Positions 20,094-35,900 of a DNA stretch of 64,000 bases are shown here, in pieces (positions within the stretch are counted from its first letter, which is position 1; each line of letters starts with the position of its first letter). The stretch covers positions 12,266,292-12,330,291 of the forward strand of contig CM056389.1 in assembly GCA_029718625.1 (NCBI GenBank), given 5' to 3'. The notes under the pieces were generated by a model. The model searched no databases and was not told the DNA's origin. It saw nothing but the letters and a program-made list of their open reading frames with translations. Source of the DNA: Synaphobranchus kaupii. Taxonomy: Eukaryota > Chordata > Actinopteri > Anguilliformes > Synaphobranchidae. Both the position numbers and the translations under genes were made by a program.

Positions 20094-23000
20094 GCAGCGT
20101 CCCAATATTCTTCACTCCCCAACTCCCTTCCTCCACTCCCCCACTACCACTCCTCTCCTACCCGGAAGTATGCAAAACTGTCTGAATGTTTCGAGTACAA
20201 GTATTTGCATGTACAGTATACAATGTACCTGACATTGCGGTTTGCGTCGAGACATTAATTCATATGTAACCATTAATACATAATTAAAATGTAATCAGCA
20301 ACATTAGATTAAAACACGAAGATCCGTTTCCAGGGCACATGCTCCGCTGAACAAAGATACTCTACACAGCTACTTCAGTTAAACATACTGCTCCTCTGAA
20401 CAAAGATACTGTACACAGCTGCTTCAGTTAAACATACTGCTCCTCTGAACAAAGATACTCTACACAGCTGCTTCAGTTAAACATACTGCGCCTCTGAACA
20501 AAGATACTCTACACAGCTGCTACAGTTAAACATACTGCTCTTCTGAACAAAGATACTCTACACAGCTATGTCAGTTAAACATACTGCTCCTTTGAACAAA
20601 GATACTCTACACAGCTGATTCAGATAAACATACTGCTCCTCTGAACAAAGATACTCTACACAGCTGCTTCAGATAAAGATACTGCTCTTCTGAACAAAGA
20701 TACTCAATCACAGCTGCTTCAGTTAAACATAAAGCTCATCTGAACAAAGATACTCTACACAGCTGCTTCTGTTAAACATACTGCTCCTCTGAACAAAGAT
20801 ACTCTACACAGCTGCTTCAGTTAAACATACTGCGCCTCTGAACAAAGATACTCTACACAGCTGCTACAGTTAAACATACTGCTCTTCTGAAAAAAGATAC
20901 TCTACACAGCTATGTCAGTTAAACATACTGCTCCTTTGAACAAAGATACTCTACACAGCTGCTTCAGATAAACATACTGCTCCTCTGAACAAAGATACTC
21001 TACACAGCTGCTTCAGATAAAGATACTGCTCTTCTGAACAAAGATACTCAATCACAGCTGCTTCAGTTAAACATAAAGCTCCTCTGAACAAAGATACTCT
21101 ACACAGCTGCTTCAGATAAACATACTGCTCCTCTGAACAAAGATACTCCGCACAGCTGCTTCAGATAAAGATACTGCTCCTCTGAACAAAGATACTCTAC
21201 ACAGCTGTTTCAGATAAAGATACTGCTCCTCTGAACAAAGATACGCTACACAGCTGCGTCAGTTAAACATACTGCTCCTCTGAACAAAGATACTCTACAC
21301 AGCTGCTTCAGTTAAACATACTGCTCCTCTGAACAAAGATACTCTACACAGCTGCTTCAGTTAAACATACTGCTCTTCTGAACAAAGATACTCAATCACA
21401 GCTGCTTCAGTTAAACATACTGCTCCTTTGAACAAAGATCCTCTACACAGCTGCTTCAGTTAAACATACTGCTCCTCTGAACAAAGTTACTCTACACAGC
21501 TGCTCCAGATAAAGATACTGCTCTTCTGAACAAAGATATTCAATCACAGCTGCTTCAGTTAAACATAAAGCTCCTCTGAACAAACATACTCTACACAGCT
21601 GCTTCAGATAAACATACTGCTCCTCTGAACAAAGATACTCTACATAGCTGCTTCAGATAAAGATACTGCTCTTCTGAACAAAGATACTCAATCACAGCTG
21701 CTTCAGTTAAACATAAAGCTCCTCTGAACAAAGATACTCTACACAGCTGCTTCAGATAAACATACTGCTCTTCTGAACAAAGATACTCAATCACAGCTGC
21801 TTCAGATAAACATAAAGCTCCTCTGAACAAAGATACTCTACACAGCTGCTTCAGATAAACATACTGCTCCTCTGAGCAAAGATACTCTACACAGCTGCTT
21901 CAGATAAACATACTGCTCTTCTGAACAAAGATACTCAATCACAGCTGCTTCAGTTAAACATAAAGCTCCTCTGAACAAAGATACTCTACACAGCTGCTTC
22001 AGATAAACATACTGCTCTTCTGAACAAAGATACTCAATCACAGCTGCTTCAGTTAAACATACTGCTCCTCTGAACAAAGATACCCTACACAGCTGCTTCA
22101 GTTAAACATACGGCTCCTCTGAACAAAGATACTCTACACAGCTATGTCAGTTAAACATACTGCTCCTTTGAACAAAGATACTCTACACAGCTATGTCAGT
22201 TAAACATACTGCTCCTTTGAACAAAGATACTCTACACAGCTATGTCAGTTAAACATACTGCTCTTCTGAACAAAGATCCTCTACACAGCTGCTTCAGTTA
22301 AACATACTGCTCCTCTGAACAAAGATACTCTACACAGCTATGTCAGTTAAACATACTGCTCCTTTGAACAAATATACTCTACACAGCTATGTCAGTTAAA
22401 CATACTGCTCCTCTGAACAAAGATACTCTACACAGCTATGTCAGTTAAACATACTGCTCCTCTGAACAAAGATACTCTACACAGCTGCTTCAGTTAAACA
22501 TACTGCTCCTCTGAACAAAGATACTCTACACAGCTGCTTCAGTTAAACATACTGCTCCTCTGAACAAAGATACTCTACACAGCTGCTTCAGTTAAACATA
22601 CTGCTCCTCTGAACAAAGATACTCTACACAGCTATGTCAGTTAAACATACTGCTCCTCTGAACAAAGATACTCTACACAGCTATGTCAGTTAAACATACT
22701 GCTCCTCTGAACAAAGATACTCTACACAGCTGCTTCAGTTAAACATACTGCTCCTCTGAACAAAGATACTCTACACAGCTGCTTCAGTTAAACATACTGC
22801 TCCTCTGAACAAAGATACTGTACACAGCTGCTTCAGTTAAACATCCTGCTCTTCTGAACAAAGATACTCTACACAGCTGCTTCAGTTAAACATACTGCTC
22901 CTCTGAACAAAGATACTCTACACAGCTGCTTCAGTTAAACATGCTGCTCCTGTGAACAAAGATACTCTACACAGCTGCTTCAGTTAAACATCCTGCTCTT

Positions 23001-23989
23001 CTGAACAAAGATACTCTACACAGCTGCTTCAGTTAAACATACTGCTCCTCTGAACAAAGATACTCTACACAGCTGCTTCAGTTAAACATGCTGCTCCTGT
23101 GAACAAAGATACTCTACACAGCTGCTTCCGTTAAACATACTGCTCGTCTGAACAAAGATACTCTACACAGCTGCTTCAGTTAAACATACTGCTCCTCTAA
23201 ACAAAGATACTCTACACAGCTGCTTCAGTTAAACATACTGCTCCTCTGAACAAAGATACTCTACACAGCTGCTTCAGTTAAACATACTGCTCTTCTGAAC
23301 AAAGATACTCTACATAGCTGCTTCCGTTAAACATACTGCTCCTCTGAACAAAGATACTCTGCATAGCTGCTTCAGTTAAACATACTGCTCCTTTCAGCAA
23401 AGATACTCTACACAGCTGCTTCAGATAAACATACTGCTCCTCTGAACAAAGATACTCTACACAGCCGCATCGGTTAAAGATGCTGCTGCTCTGAACAAAG
23501 ATACTCTACACAGCTGCTTCAGTTAAACATACTGCTCCTCTGAACAAAGATACTCTACACAGCTATGTCAGTTAAACATACTGCTCCTCTGAACAAAGAT
23601 ACTCTACACAGCTATGTCAGTTAAACATACTGCTCCTCTGAACAAAGATACTCTACACAGCTGCTTCAGTTAAACATACTGCTCCTCTGAACAAAGATAC
23701 TCTACACAGCTGCTTCAGTTAAACATACTGCTCCTCTGAACAAAGATACTGTACACAGCTGCTTCAGTTAAACATCCTGCTCTTCTGAACAAAGATACTC
23801 TACACAGCTGCTTCAGTTAAACATACTGCTCCTCTGAACAAAGATACTCTACACAGCTGCTTCAGTTAAACATGCTGCTCCTGTGAACAAAGATACTGTA
23901 CACAGCTGCTTCAGTTAAACATCCTGCTCTTCTGAACAAAGATACTCTACACAGCTGCTTCAGTTAAACATAAAGCTCCTCTGAACAAA

Positions 23990-26900
23990 GATACTCTACA
24001 CAGCTGCTTCAGATAAACATACTGCTCTTCTGAACAAAGATACTCAATCACAGCTGCTTCAGATAAACATAAAGCTCCTCTGAACAAAGATACTCTACAC
24101 AGCTGCTTCAGATAAACATACTGCTCCTCTGAACAAAGATACTCTACATAGCTGCTTCAGATAAAGATACTGCTCTTCTGAACAAAGATACTCAATCACA
24201 GCTGCTTCAGTTAAACATAAAGCTCCTCTGAACAAAGATACTCTACACAGCTGCTTCAGATAAACATACTGCTCTTCTGAACAAAGATACTCAATCACAG
24301 CTGCTTCAGATAGACATAAAGCTCCTCTGAACAAAGATACTCTACACAGCTGCTTCAGATAAACATACTGCTCCTCTGAACAAAGATACTCTACACAGCT
24401 GCTTCAGATAAACATAAAGCTCCTCTGAGCAAAGATACTCTACACAGCTGCTTCAGATAAACATACTGCTCTTCTGAACAAAGATACTCAATCACAGCTG
24501 CTTCAGTTAAACATAAAGCTCCTCTGAACAAAGATACTCTACACAGCTGCTTCAGATAAACATACTGCTCTTCTGAACAAAGATACTCAATCACAGCTGC
24601 TTCAGTTAAACATACTGCTCCTCTGAACAAAGATACCCTACACAGCTGCTTCAGTTAAACATACGGCTCCTCTGAACAAAGATACTCTACACAGCTATGT
24701 CAGTTAAACATACTGCTCCTTTGAACAAAGATACTCTACACAGCTATGTCAGTTAAACATACTGCTCCTTTGAACAAAGATACTCTACACAGCTATGTCA
24801 GTTAAACATACTGCTCTTCTGAACAAAGATCCTCTACACAGCTGCTTCAGTTAAACATACTGCTCCTCTGAACAAAGATACTCTACACAGCTATGTCAGT
24901 TAAACATACTGCTCCTTTGAACAAATATACTCTACACAGCTATGTCAGTTAAACATACTGCTCCTCGGAACAAAGATACTCTACACAGCTATGTCAGTTA
25001 AACATACTGCTCCTCTGAACAAAGATACTCTACACAGCTGCTTCAGTTAAACATACTGCTCCTCTGAACAAAGATACTCTACACAGCTGCTTCAGTTAAA
25101 CATACTGCTCATCTGAACAAAGATACTCTACACAGCTGCTTCAGTTAAACATACTGCTCCTCTGAACAAAGATACTCTACACAGCTATGTCAGTTAAACA
25201 TACTGCTCCTCTGAACAAAGATACTCTACACAGCTATGTCAGTTAAACATACTGCTCCTCTGAACAAAGATACTCTACACAGCTGCTTCAGTTAAACATA
25301 CTGCTCCTCTGAACAAAGATACTCTACACAGCTGCTTCAGTTAAACATACTGCTCCTCTGAACAAAGATACTGTACACAGCTGCTTCAGTTAAACATCCT
25401 GCTCTTCTGAACAAAGATACTCTACACAGCTGCTTCAGTTAAACATACTGCTCCTCTGAACAAAGATACTCTACACAGCTGCTTCAGTTAAACATGCTGC
25501 TCCTGTGAACAAAGATACTGTACACAGCTGCTTCAGTTAAACATCCTGCTCTTCTGAACAAAGATACTCTACACAGCTGCTTCAGTTAAACATACTGCTC
25601 CTCTGAACAAAGATACTCTACACAGCTGCTTCAGTTAAACATGCTGCTCCTGTGAACAAAGATACTCTACACAGCTGCTTCAGTTAAACATACTGCTCGT
25701 CTGAACAAAGATACTCTACACAGCTGCTTCAGTTAAACATACTGCTCCTCTAAACAAAGATACTCTACACAGCTGCTTCAGTTAAACATACTGCTCCTCT
25801 GAACAAAGATACTCTACACAGCTGCTTCAGTTAAACATACTGCTCTTCTGAACAAAGATACTCTACATAGCTGCTTCCGTTAAACATACTGCTCCTCTGA
25901 ACAAAGATACTCTGCATAGCTGCTTCAGTTAAACATACTGCTCCTTTCAGCAAAGATACTCTACACAGCTGCTTCAGATAAACATACTGCTCCTCTGAAC
26001 AAAGATACTCTACACAGCCGCATCGGTTAAAGATGCTGCTGCTCTGAACAAAGATACTCTACACAGCTGCTTCAGTTAAACATACTGCTCCTCTGAACAA
26101 AGATACTCTACACAGCTATGTCAGTTAAACATACTGCTCCTCTGAACAAAGATACTCTACACAGCTATGTCAGTTAAACATACTGCTCCTCTGAACAAAG
26201 ATACTCTACACAGCTGCTTCAGTTAAACATACTGCTCCTCTGAACAAAGATACTCTACACAGCTGCTTCAGTTAAACATACTGCTCCTCTGAACAAAGAT
26301 ACTGTACACAGCTGCTTCAGTTAAACATCCTGCTCTTCTGAACAAAGATACTCTACACAGCTGCTTCAGTTAAACATACTGCTCCTCTGAACAAAGATAC
26401 TCTACACAGCTGCTTCAGTTAAACATGCTGCTCCTGTGAACAAAGATACTGTACACAGCTGCTTCAGTTAAACATCCTGCTCTTCTGAACAAAGATACTC
26501 TACACAGCTGCTTCAGTTAAACATACTGCTCCTCTGAACAAAGATACTCTACACAGCTGCTTCAGTTAAACATGCTGCTCCTGTGAACAAAGATACTCTA
26601 CACAGCTGCTTCAGTTAAACATACTGCTCGTCTGAACAAAGATACTCTACACAGCTGCTTCAGTTAAACATACTGCTCCTCTAAACAAAGATACTCTACA
26701 CAGCTGCTTCAGTTAAACATACTGCTCCTCTGAACAAAGATACTCTACACAGCTGCTTCAGTTAAACATACTGCTCTTCTGAACAAAGATACTCTACATA
26801 GCTGCTTCCGTTAAACATACTGCTCCTCTGAACAAAGATACTCTGCATAGCTGCTTCAGTTAAACATACTGCTCCTTTCAGCAAAGATACTCTCCACAGC

Positions 26901-29900
26901 TGCTTCAGATAAACATACTGCTCCTCTGAACAAAGATACTCTACACAGCCGCATCGGTTAAAGATGCTGCTGCTCTGAACAAAGATACTCTACACAGCTG
27001 CTTCAGTTAAACATACTGCTCCTCTGAACAAAGATACTCTACACAGCTGCTTCAGTTAAACATGCTGCTCCTCTGAACAAAGATACTCTACACAGCTGCT
27101 TCAGTTAAACATGCTGCTCCTCTGAACAAAGATATTCTACACAGCTGCTTCTGTTAAACATACTGCTCCTCTGAACAAAGATACTCTACATAGCTGCTTC
27201 CGTTAAACATGCTGCTCCTCTGAACAAAGATATACTACACACCTGCTTCAATTAAACATAGTGCTCCTCTGAACAAAGATACTCTACATAGCTGCTTCCG
27301 TTAAACATGCTGCTCCTCTGAACAAAGATACTCTACATAGCTGCTTCAATTAAACATCCTGCTCCTCTGAACAAAGATACTCTACATACCTGCTTCAATT
27401 AAACATAGTGCTCATCTGCACAAAGATACTCTACACACCTGCTTCAGTTAAACATACTGCTGCTCTGAACAAAGATACTCTACACAGCTGCTTCAGTTAA
27501 ACATACTGCTCCTCTGAACAAAGATACTCTACACAGCTGCTTCAGTTAAACATACTGCTCTTCTGAACAAAGATACTCTACATAGCTGCTTCCGTTAAAC
27601 ATACTGCTCCTCTGAACAAAGATACTCTGCATAGCTGCTTCAGTTAAACATACTGCTCCTTTCAGCAAAGATACTCTACACAGCTGCTTCAGATAAACAT
27701 ACTGCTCCTCTGAACAAAGATACTCTACACAGCTGTTTCCGTTAAACATACTGCTGCTCTGAACAAAGATACTCTACACAGCTGCTTCAGTTAAACGTCC
27801 TGCTCCTCTGAACAAAGATACTCTACACAGCTGCTTCAGTAAAACATGCTGCTCTTCTGAACAAAGATACTCTACACATCTGCATCGGTTAAAGATGCTG
27901 CTGCTCTGAACAAAGATACTCTACGTAGCTGCTTCAGTTAAACACCCTGCTCCTCTGAACAAAGATACTCTACACAGCTGCTTCAGTTAAACATACTGCT
28001 CCTCTGAACAAAGATACTGTACACAGCTGCTTCAGTTAAACATCCTGCTCCTCTGAACAAAGATACTCTACATAGCTGCTTCCGTTAAACATGCTGCTCC
28101 TCTGAACAAAGATACTCTACATAGCAGCTTCAATTAAACATAGTGCTCATCTGAACAAAGATACTCTACACACCTACTTCAATTAAACATAGTGCTCCTC
28201 TGAACAAAGATACTCTACATAGCTGCTTCCGTTAAACATGCTGCTCCTCTGAACAAAGATACTCTACATAGCTGCTTCAATTAAACATCCTGCTCCTCTG
28301 AACAAAGATACTCTACATACCTGCTTCAATTAAACATAGTGCTCATCTGCACAAAGATAGTCTACACACCTGCTTCAGTTAAACATACTGCTGCTCTGAA
28401 CAAAGATACTCTACACAGCTGCTTCCGTTAAACATACTGCTCCTCTGAACAAAGATACTCTGCATAGCTGCTTCAGTAAAACATGCTGCTCTTCTGAACA
28501 AAGATACTCTACACAGCTGCTTCAGTAAAACATGCTGCTCTTCTGAACAAAGATACTCTACACATCTGCATCGGTTAAAGATGCTGCTGCTCTGAACAAA
28601 GATACTCTACGTAGCTGATTCAGTTAAATACCCTGCTCCTCTGAACAAAGATACTCTACACAGCTGCTTCCGTTAAACATACTGCTCATCTGAACAAAGA
28701 TACTCTACACAGCTGCTTCAGTTAAACGTCCTGCTCCTCTGAACAAAGATACTCTACACAGCTGCTTCAGTTAAACATACTGCTCCTCTGAACAAAGATA
28801 CTCTACACAGCTGCTTCAGTTAAACATACTGCTCCTCTGAACAAAGATACTCTACACAGCTGCTTCAGTTAAACATACTGCTCCTCTGAACAAAGATACT
28901 CTACACAGCTGCTTCAGTTAAACATACTGCTCCTCTGAACAAAGATACTCTACACAGCTGCTTCAGTTAAACATACTGCGCCTCTGAACAAAGATACTCT
29001 ACACAGCTGCTACAGTTAAACATACTGCTCTTCTGAACAAAGATACTCTACACAGCTATGTCAGTTAAACATACTGCTCCTTTGAACAAAGATACTCTAC
29101 ACAGCTGCTTCAGATAAACATACTGCTCCTCTGAACAAAGATACTCTACACAGCTGCTTCAGATGAAGATACTGCTCTTCTGAACAAAGATACTCAATCA
29201 CAGCTGCTTCAGTTAAACATAAAGCTCCTCTGAACAAAGATACTCTACACAGCTGCTTCAGTTAAACATACTGCTCCTCTGAACAAAGATACTCTACACA
29301 GCTGCTTCAGTTAAACATACTGCGCCTCTGAACAAAGATACTCTACACAGCTGCTACAGTTAAACATACTGCTCTTCTGAACAAAGATACTCTACACAGC
29401 TATGTCAGTTAAACATACTGCTCCTTTGAACAAAGATACTCTACACAGCTGCTTCAGATAAACATACTGCTCCTCTGAACAAAGATACTCTACACAGCTG
29501 CTTCAGATAAAGATACTGCTCTTCTGAACAAAGATACTCAATCACAGCTGCTTCAGTTAAACATAAAGCTCCTCTGAACAAAGATACTCTACACAGCTGC
29601 TTCAGATAAACATACTGCTCCTCTGAACAAAGATACTCCACACAGCTGCTTCAGATAAAGATACTGCTCCTCTGAACAAAGATACTCTACACAGCTGTTT
29701 CAGATAAAGATACTGCTCCTCTGAACAAAGATACGCTACACAGCTGCGTCAGTTAAACATACTGCTCCTCTGAACAAAGATACTCTACACAGCTGCTTCA
29801 GTTAAACATACTGCTCCTCTGAACAAAGATACTCTACACAGCTGCTTCAGTTAAACATACTGCTCTTCTGAACAAAGATACTCAATCACAGCTGCTTCAG

Positions 29901-32900
29901 TTAAACATACTGCTCCTTTGAACAAAGATCCTCTACACAGCTGCTTCAGTTAAACATACTGCTCCTCTGAACAAAGTTACTCTACACAGCTGCTTCAGAT
30001 AAAGATACTGCTCTTCTGAACAAAGATATTCAATCACAGCTGCTTCAGTTAAACATAAAGCTCCTCTGAACAAAGATACTCTACACAGCTGCTTCAGATA
30101 AACATACTGCTCCTCTGAACAAAGATACTCTACATAGCTGCTTCAGATAAAGATACTGCTCTTCTGAACAAAGATACGCTACACAGCTGCGTCAGTTAAA
30201 CATACTGCTCCTCTGAACAAAGATACTCTACACATCTGCATCGGTTAAAGATGCTGCTGCTCTGAACAAAGATACTCTACGTAGCTGCTTCAGTTAAATA
30301 CCCTGCTCCTCTGAACAAAGATACTCTACACAGCTGTTTCCGTTAAACATACTGCTCATCTGAACAAAGATACTCTACACAGCTGCTTCAGTTAAACGTC
30401 CTGCTCCTCTGAACAAAGATAGTCTACACAGCTGCTTCAGTAAAACATGCTGCTCTTCTGAACAAAGATACTCTACACATCTGCATCGGTTAAAGATGCT
30501 GCTGCTCTGAACAAAGATACTCTACGTAGCTGCTTCAGTTAAACACCCTGCTCCTCTGAACAAAGATACTCTACACAGCTGCTTCAGATAAACATACTGC
30601 TCTTCTGAACAAAGATACTCAATCACAGCTGCTTCAGATAAACATAAAGCTCCTCTGAACAAAGATACTCTACACAGCTGCTTCAGATAAACATACTGCT
30701 CCTCTGAACAAAGATACTCTACATAGCTGCTTCAGATAAAGATACTGCTCTTCTGAACAAAGATACTCAATCACAGCTGCTTCAGTTAAACATAAAGCTC
30801 CTCTGAACAAAGATACTCTACACAGCTGCTTCAGATAAACATACTGCTCTTCTGAACAAAGATACTCAATCACAGCTGCTTCAGATAAACATAAAGCTCC
30901 TCTGAACAAAGATACTCTACACAGCTGCTTCAGATAAACATACTGCTCCTCTGAACAAAGATACTCTACACAGCTGCTTCAGATAAACATAAAGCTCCTC
31001 TGAGCAAAGATACTCTACACAGCTGCTTCAGATAAACATACTGCTCTTCTGAACAAAGATACTCAATCACAGCTGCTTCAGTTAAACATAAAGCTCCTCT
31101 GAACAAAGATACTCTACACAGCTGCTTCAGATAAACATACTGCTCTTCTGAACAAAGATACTCAATCACAGCTGCTTCAGTTAAACATACTGCTCCTCTG
31201 AACAAAGATACCCTACACAGCTGCTTCAGTTAAACATACGGCTCCTCTGAACAAAGATACTCTACACAGCTATGTCAGTTAAACATACTGCTCCTTTGAA
31301 CAAAGATACTCTACACAGCTATGTCAGTTAAACATACTGCTCCTTTGAACAAAGATACTCTACACAGCTATGTCAGTTAAACATACTGCTCTTATGAACA
31401 AAGATCCTCTACACAGCTGCTTCAGTTAAACATACTGCTCCTCTGAACAAAGATACTCTACACAGCTATGTCAGTTAAACATACTGCTCCTTTGAACAAA
31501 TATACTCTACACAGCTATGTCAGTTAAACATACTGCTCCTCGGAACAAAGATACTCTACACAGCTATGTCAGTTAAACATACTGCTCCTCTGAACAAAGA
31601 TACTCTACACAGCTGCTTCAGTTAAACATACTGCTCCTCTGAACAAAGATACTCTACACAGCTGCTTCAGTTAAACATACTGCTCATCTGAACAAAGATA
31701 CTCTACACAGCTGCTTCAGTTAAACATACTGCTCCTCTGAACAAAGATACTCTACACAGCTATGTCAGTTAAACATACTGCTCCTCTGAACAAAGATACT
31801 CTACACAGCTATGTCAGTTAAACATACTGCTCCTCTGAACAAAGATACTCTACACAGCTGCTTCAGTTAAACATACTGCTCCTCTGAACAAAGATACTCT
31901 ACACAGCTGCTTCAGTTAAACATACTGCTCCTCTGAACAAAGATACTGTACACAGCTGCTTCAGTTAAACATCCTGCTCTTCTGAACAAAGATACTCTAC
32001 ACAGCTGCTTCAGTTAAACATACTGCTCCTCTGAACAAAGATACTCTACACAGCTGCTTCAGTTAAACATGCTGCTCCTGTGAACAAAGATACTGTACAC
32101 AGCTGCTTCAGTTAAACATCCTGCTCTTCTGAACAAAGATACTCTACACAGCTGCTTCAGTTAAACATACTGCTCCTCTGAACAAAGATACTCTACACAG
32201 CTGCTTCAGTTAAACATGCTGCTCCTGTGAACAAAGATACTCTACACAGCTGCTTCAGTTAAACATACTGCTCGTCTGAACAAAGATACTCTACACAGCT
32301 GCTTCAGTTAAACATACTGCTCCTCTAAACAAAGATACTCTACACAGCTGCTTCAGTTAAACATACTGCTCCTCTGAACAAAGATACTCTACACAGCTGC
32401 TTCAGTTAAACATACTGCTCTTCTGAACAAAGATACTCTACATAGCTGCTTCCGTTAAACATACTGCTCCTCTGAACAAAGATACTCTGCATAGCTGCTT
32501 CAGTTAAACATACTGCTCCTTTCAGCAAAGATACTCTACACAGCTGCTTCAGATAAACATACTGCTCCTCTGAACAAAGATACTCTACACAGCCGCATCG
32601 GTTAAAGATGCTGCTGCTCTGAACAAAGATACTCTACACAGCTGCTTCAGTTAAACATACTGCTCCTCTGAACAAAGATACTCTACACAGCTATGTCAGT
32701 TAAACATACTGCTCCTCTGAACAAAGATACTCTACACAGCTATGTCAGTTAAACATACTGCTCCTCTGAACAAAGATACTCTACACAGCTGCTTCAGTTA
32801 AACATACTGCTCCTCTGAACAAAGATACTCTACACAGCTGCTTCAGTTAAACATACTGCTCCTCTGAACAAAGATACTGTACACAGCTGCTTCAGTTAAA

Positions 32901-35900
32901 CATCCTGCTCTTCTGAACAAAGATACTCTACACAGCTGCTTCAGTTAAACATACTGCTCCTCTGAACAAAGATACTCTACACAGCTGCTTCAGTTAAACA
33001 TGCTGCTCCTGTGAACAAAGATACTGTACACAGCTGCTTCAGTTAAACATCCTGCTCTTCTGAACAAAGATACTCTACACAGCTGCTTCAGTTAAACATA
33101 CTGCTCCTCTGAACAAAGATACTCTACACAGCTGCTTCAGTTAAACATGCTGCTCCTGTGAACAAAGATACTCTACACAGCTGCTTCAGTTAAACATACT
33201 GCTCGTCTGAACAAAGATACTCTACACAGCTGCTTCAGTTAAACATACTGCTCCTCTAAACAAAGATACTCTACACAGCTGCTTCAGTTAAACATACTGC
33301 TCCTCTGAACAAAGATACTCTACACAGCTGCTTCAGTTAAACATACTGCTCTTCTGAACAAAGATACTCTACATAGCTGCTTCCGTTAAACATACTGCTC
33401 CTCTGAACAAAGATACTCTGCATAGCTGCTTCAGTTAAACATACTGCTCCTTTCAGCAAAGATACTCTCCACAGCTGCTTCAGATAAACATACTGCTCCT
33501 CTGAACAAAGATACTCTACACAGCCGCATCGGTTAAAGATGCTGCTGCTCTGAACAAAGATACTCTACACAGCTGCTTCAGTTAAACATACTGCTCCTCT
33601 GAACAAAGATACTCTACACAGCTGCTTCAGTTAAACATGCTGCTCCTCTGAACAAAGATACTCTACACAGCTGCTTCAGTTAAACATGCTGCTCCTCTGA
33701 ACAAAGATATTCTACACAGCTGCTTCTGTTAAACATACTGCTCCTCTGAACAAAGATACTCTACATAGCTGCTTCCGTTAAACATGCTGCTCCTCTGAAC
33801 AAAGATATACTACACACCTGCTTCAATTAAACATAGTGCTCCTCTGAACAAAGATACTCTACATAGCTGCTTCCGTTAAACATGCTGCTCCTCTGAACAA
33901 AGATACTCTACATAGCTGCTTCAATTAAACATCCTGCTCCTCTGAACAAAGATACTCTACATACCTGCTTCAATTAAACATAGTGCTCATCTGCACAAAG
34001 ATACTCTACACACCTGCTTCAGTTAAACATACTGCTGCTCTGAACAAAGATACTCTACACAGCTGCTTCAGTTAAACATACTGCTCCTCTGAACAAAGAT
34101 ACTCTACACAGCTGCTTCAGTTAAACATACTGCTCTTCTGAACAAAGATACTCTACATAGCTGCTTCCGTTAAACATACTGCTCCTCTGAACAAAGATAC
34201 TCTGCATAGCTGCTTCAGTTAAACATACTGCTCCTTTCAGCAAAGATACTCTACACAGCTGCTTCAGATAAACATACTGCTCCTCTGAACAAAGATACTC
34301 TACACAGCTGTTTCCGTTAAACATACTGCTGCTCTGAACAAAGATACTCTACACAGCTGCTTCAGTTAAACGTCCTGCTCCTCTGAACAAAGATACTCTA
34401 CACAGCTGCTTCAGTAAAACATGCTGCTCTTCTGAACAAAGATACTCTACACATCTGCATCGGTTAAAGATGCTGCTGCTCTGAACAAAGATACTCTACG
34501 TAGCTGCTTCAGTTAAACACCCTGCTCCTCTGAACAAAGATACTCTACACAGCTGCTTCAGTTAAACATACTGCTCCTCTGAACAAAGATACTGTACACA
34601 GCTGCTTCAGTTAAACATCCTGCTCCTCTGAACAAAGATACTCTACATAGCTGCTTCCGTTAAACATGCTGCTCCTCTGAACAAAGATACTCTACATAGC
34701 AGCTTCAATTAAACATAGTGCTCATCTGAACAAAGATACTCTACACACCTACTTCAATTAAACATAGTGCTCCTCTGAACAAAGATACTCTACATAGCTG
34801 CTTCCGTTAAACATGCTGCTCCTCTGAACAAAGATACTCTACATAGCTGCTTCAATTAAACATCCTGCTCCTCTGAACAAAGATACTCTACATACCTGCT
34901 TCAATTAAACATAGTGCTCATCTGCACAAAGATAGTCTACACACCTGCTTCAGTTAAACATACTGCTGCTCTGAACAAAGATACTCTACACAGCTGCTTC
35001 CGTTAAACATACTGCTCCTCTGAACAAAGATACTCTGCATAGCTGCTTCAGTAAAACATGCTGCTCTTCTGAACAAAGATACTCTACACAGCTGCTTCAG
35101 TAAAACATGCTGCTCTTCTGAACAAAGATACTCTACACATCTGCATCGGTTAAAGATGCTGCTGCTCTGAACAAAGATACTCTACGTAGCTGATTCAGTT
35201 AAATACCCTGCTCCTCTGAACAAAGATACTCTACACAGCTGCTTCCGTTAAACATACTGCTCATCTGAACAAAGATACTCTACACAGCTGCTTCAGTTAA
35301 ACGTCCTGCTCCTCTGAACAAAGATACTCTACACAGCTGCTTCAGTTAAACATACTGCTCCTCTGAACAAAGATACTCTACACAGCTGCTTCAGTTAAAC
35401 ATACTGCTCCTCTGAACAAAGATACTCTACACAGCTGCTTCAGTTAAACATACTGCTCCTCTGAACAAAGATACTCTACACAGCTGCTTCAGTTAAACAT
35501 ACTGCTCCTCTGAACAAAGATACTCTACACAGCTGCTTCAGTTAAACATACTGCGCCTCTGAACAAAGATACTCTACACAGCTGCTACAGTTAAACATAC
35601 TGCTCTTCTGAACAAAGATACTCTACACAGCTATGTCAGTTAAACATACTGCTCCTTTGAACAAAGATACTCTACACAGCTGCTTCAGATAAACATACTG
35701 CTCCTCTGAACAAAGATACTCTACACAGCTGCTTCAGATGAAGATACTGCTCTTCTGAACAAAGATACTCAATCACAGCTGCTTCAGTTAAACATAAAGC
35801 TCCTCTGAACAAAGATACTCTACACAGCTGCTTCAGTTAAACATACTGCTCCTCTGAACAAAGATACTCTACACAGCTGCTTCAGTTAAACATACTGCGC

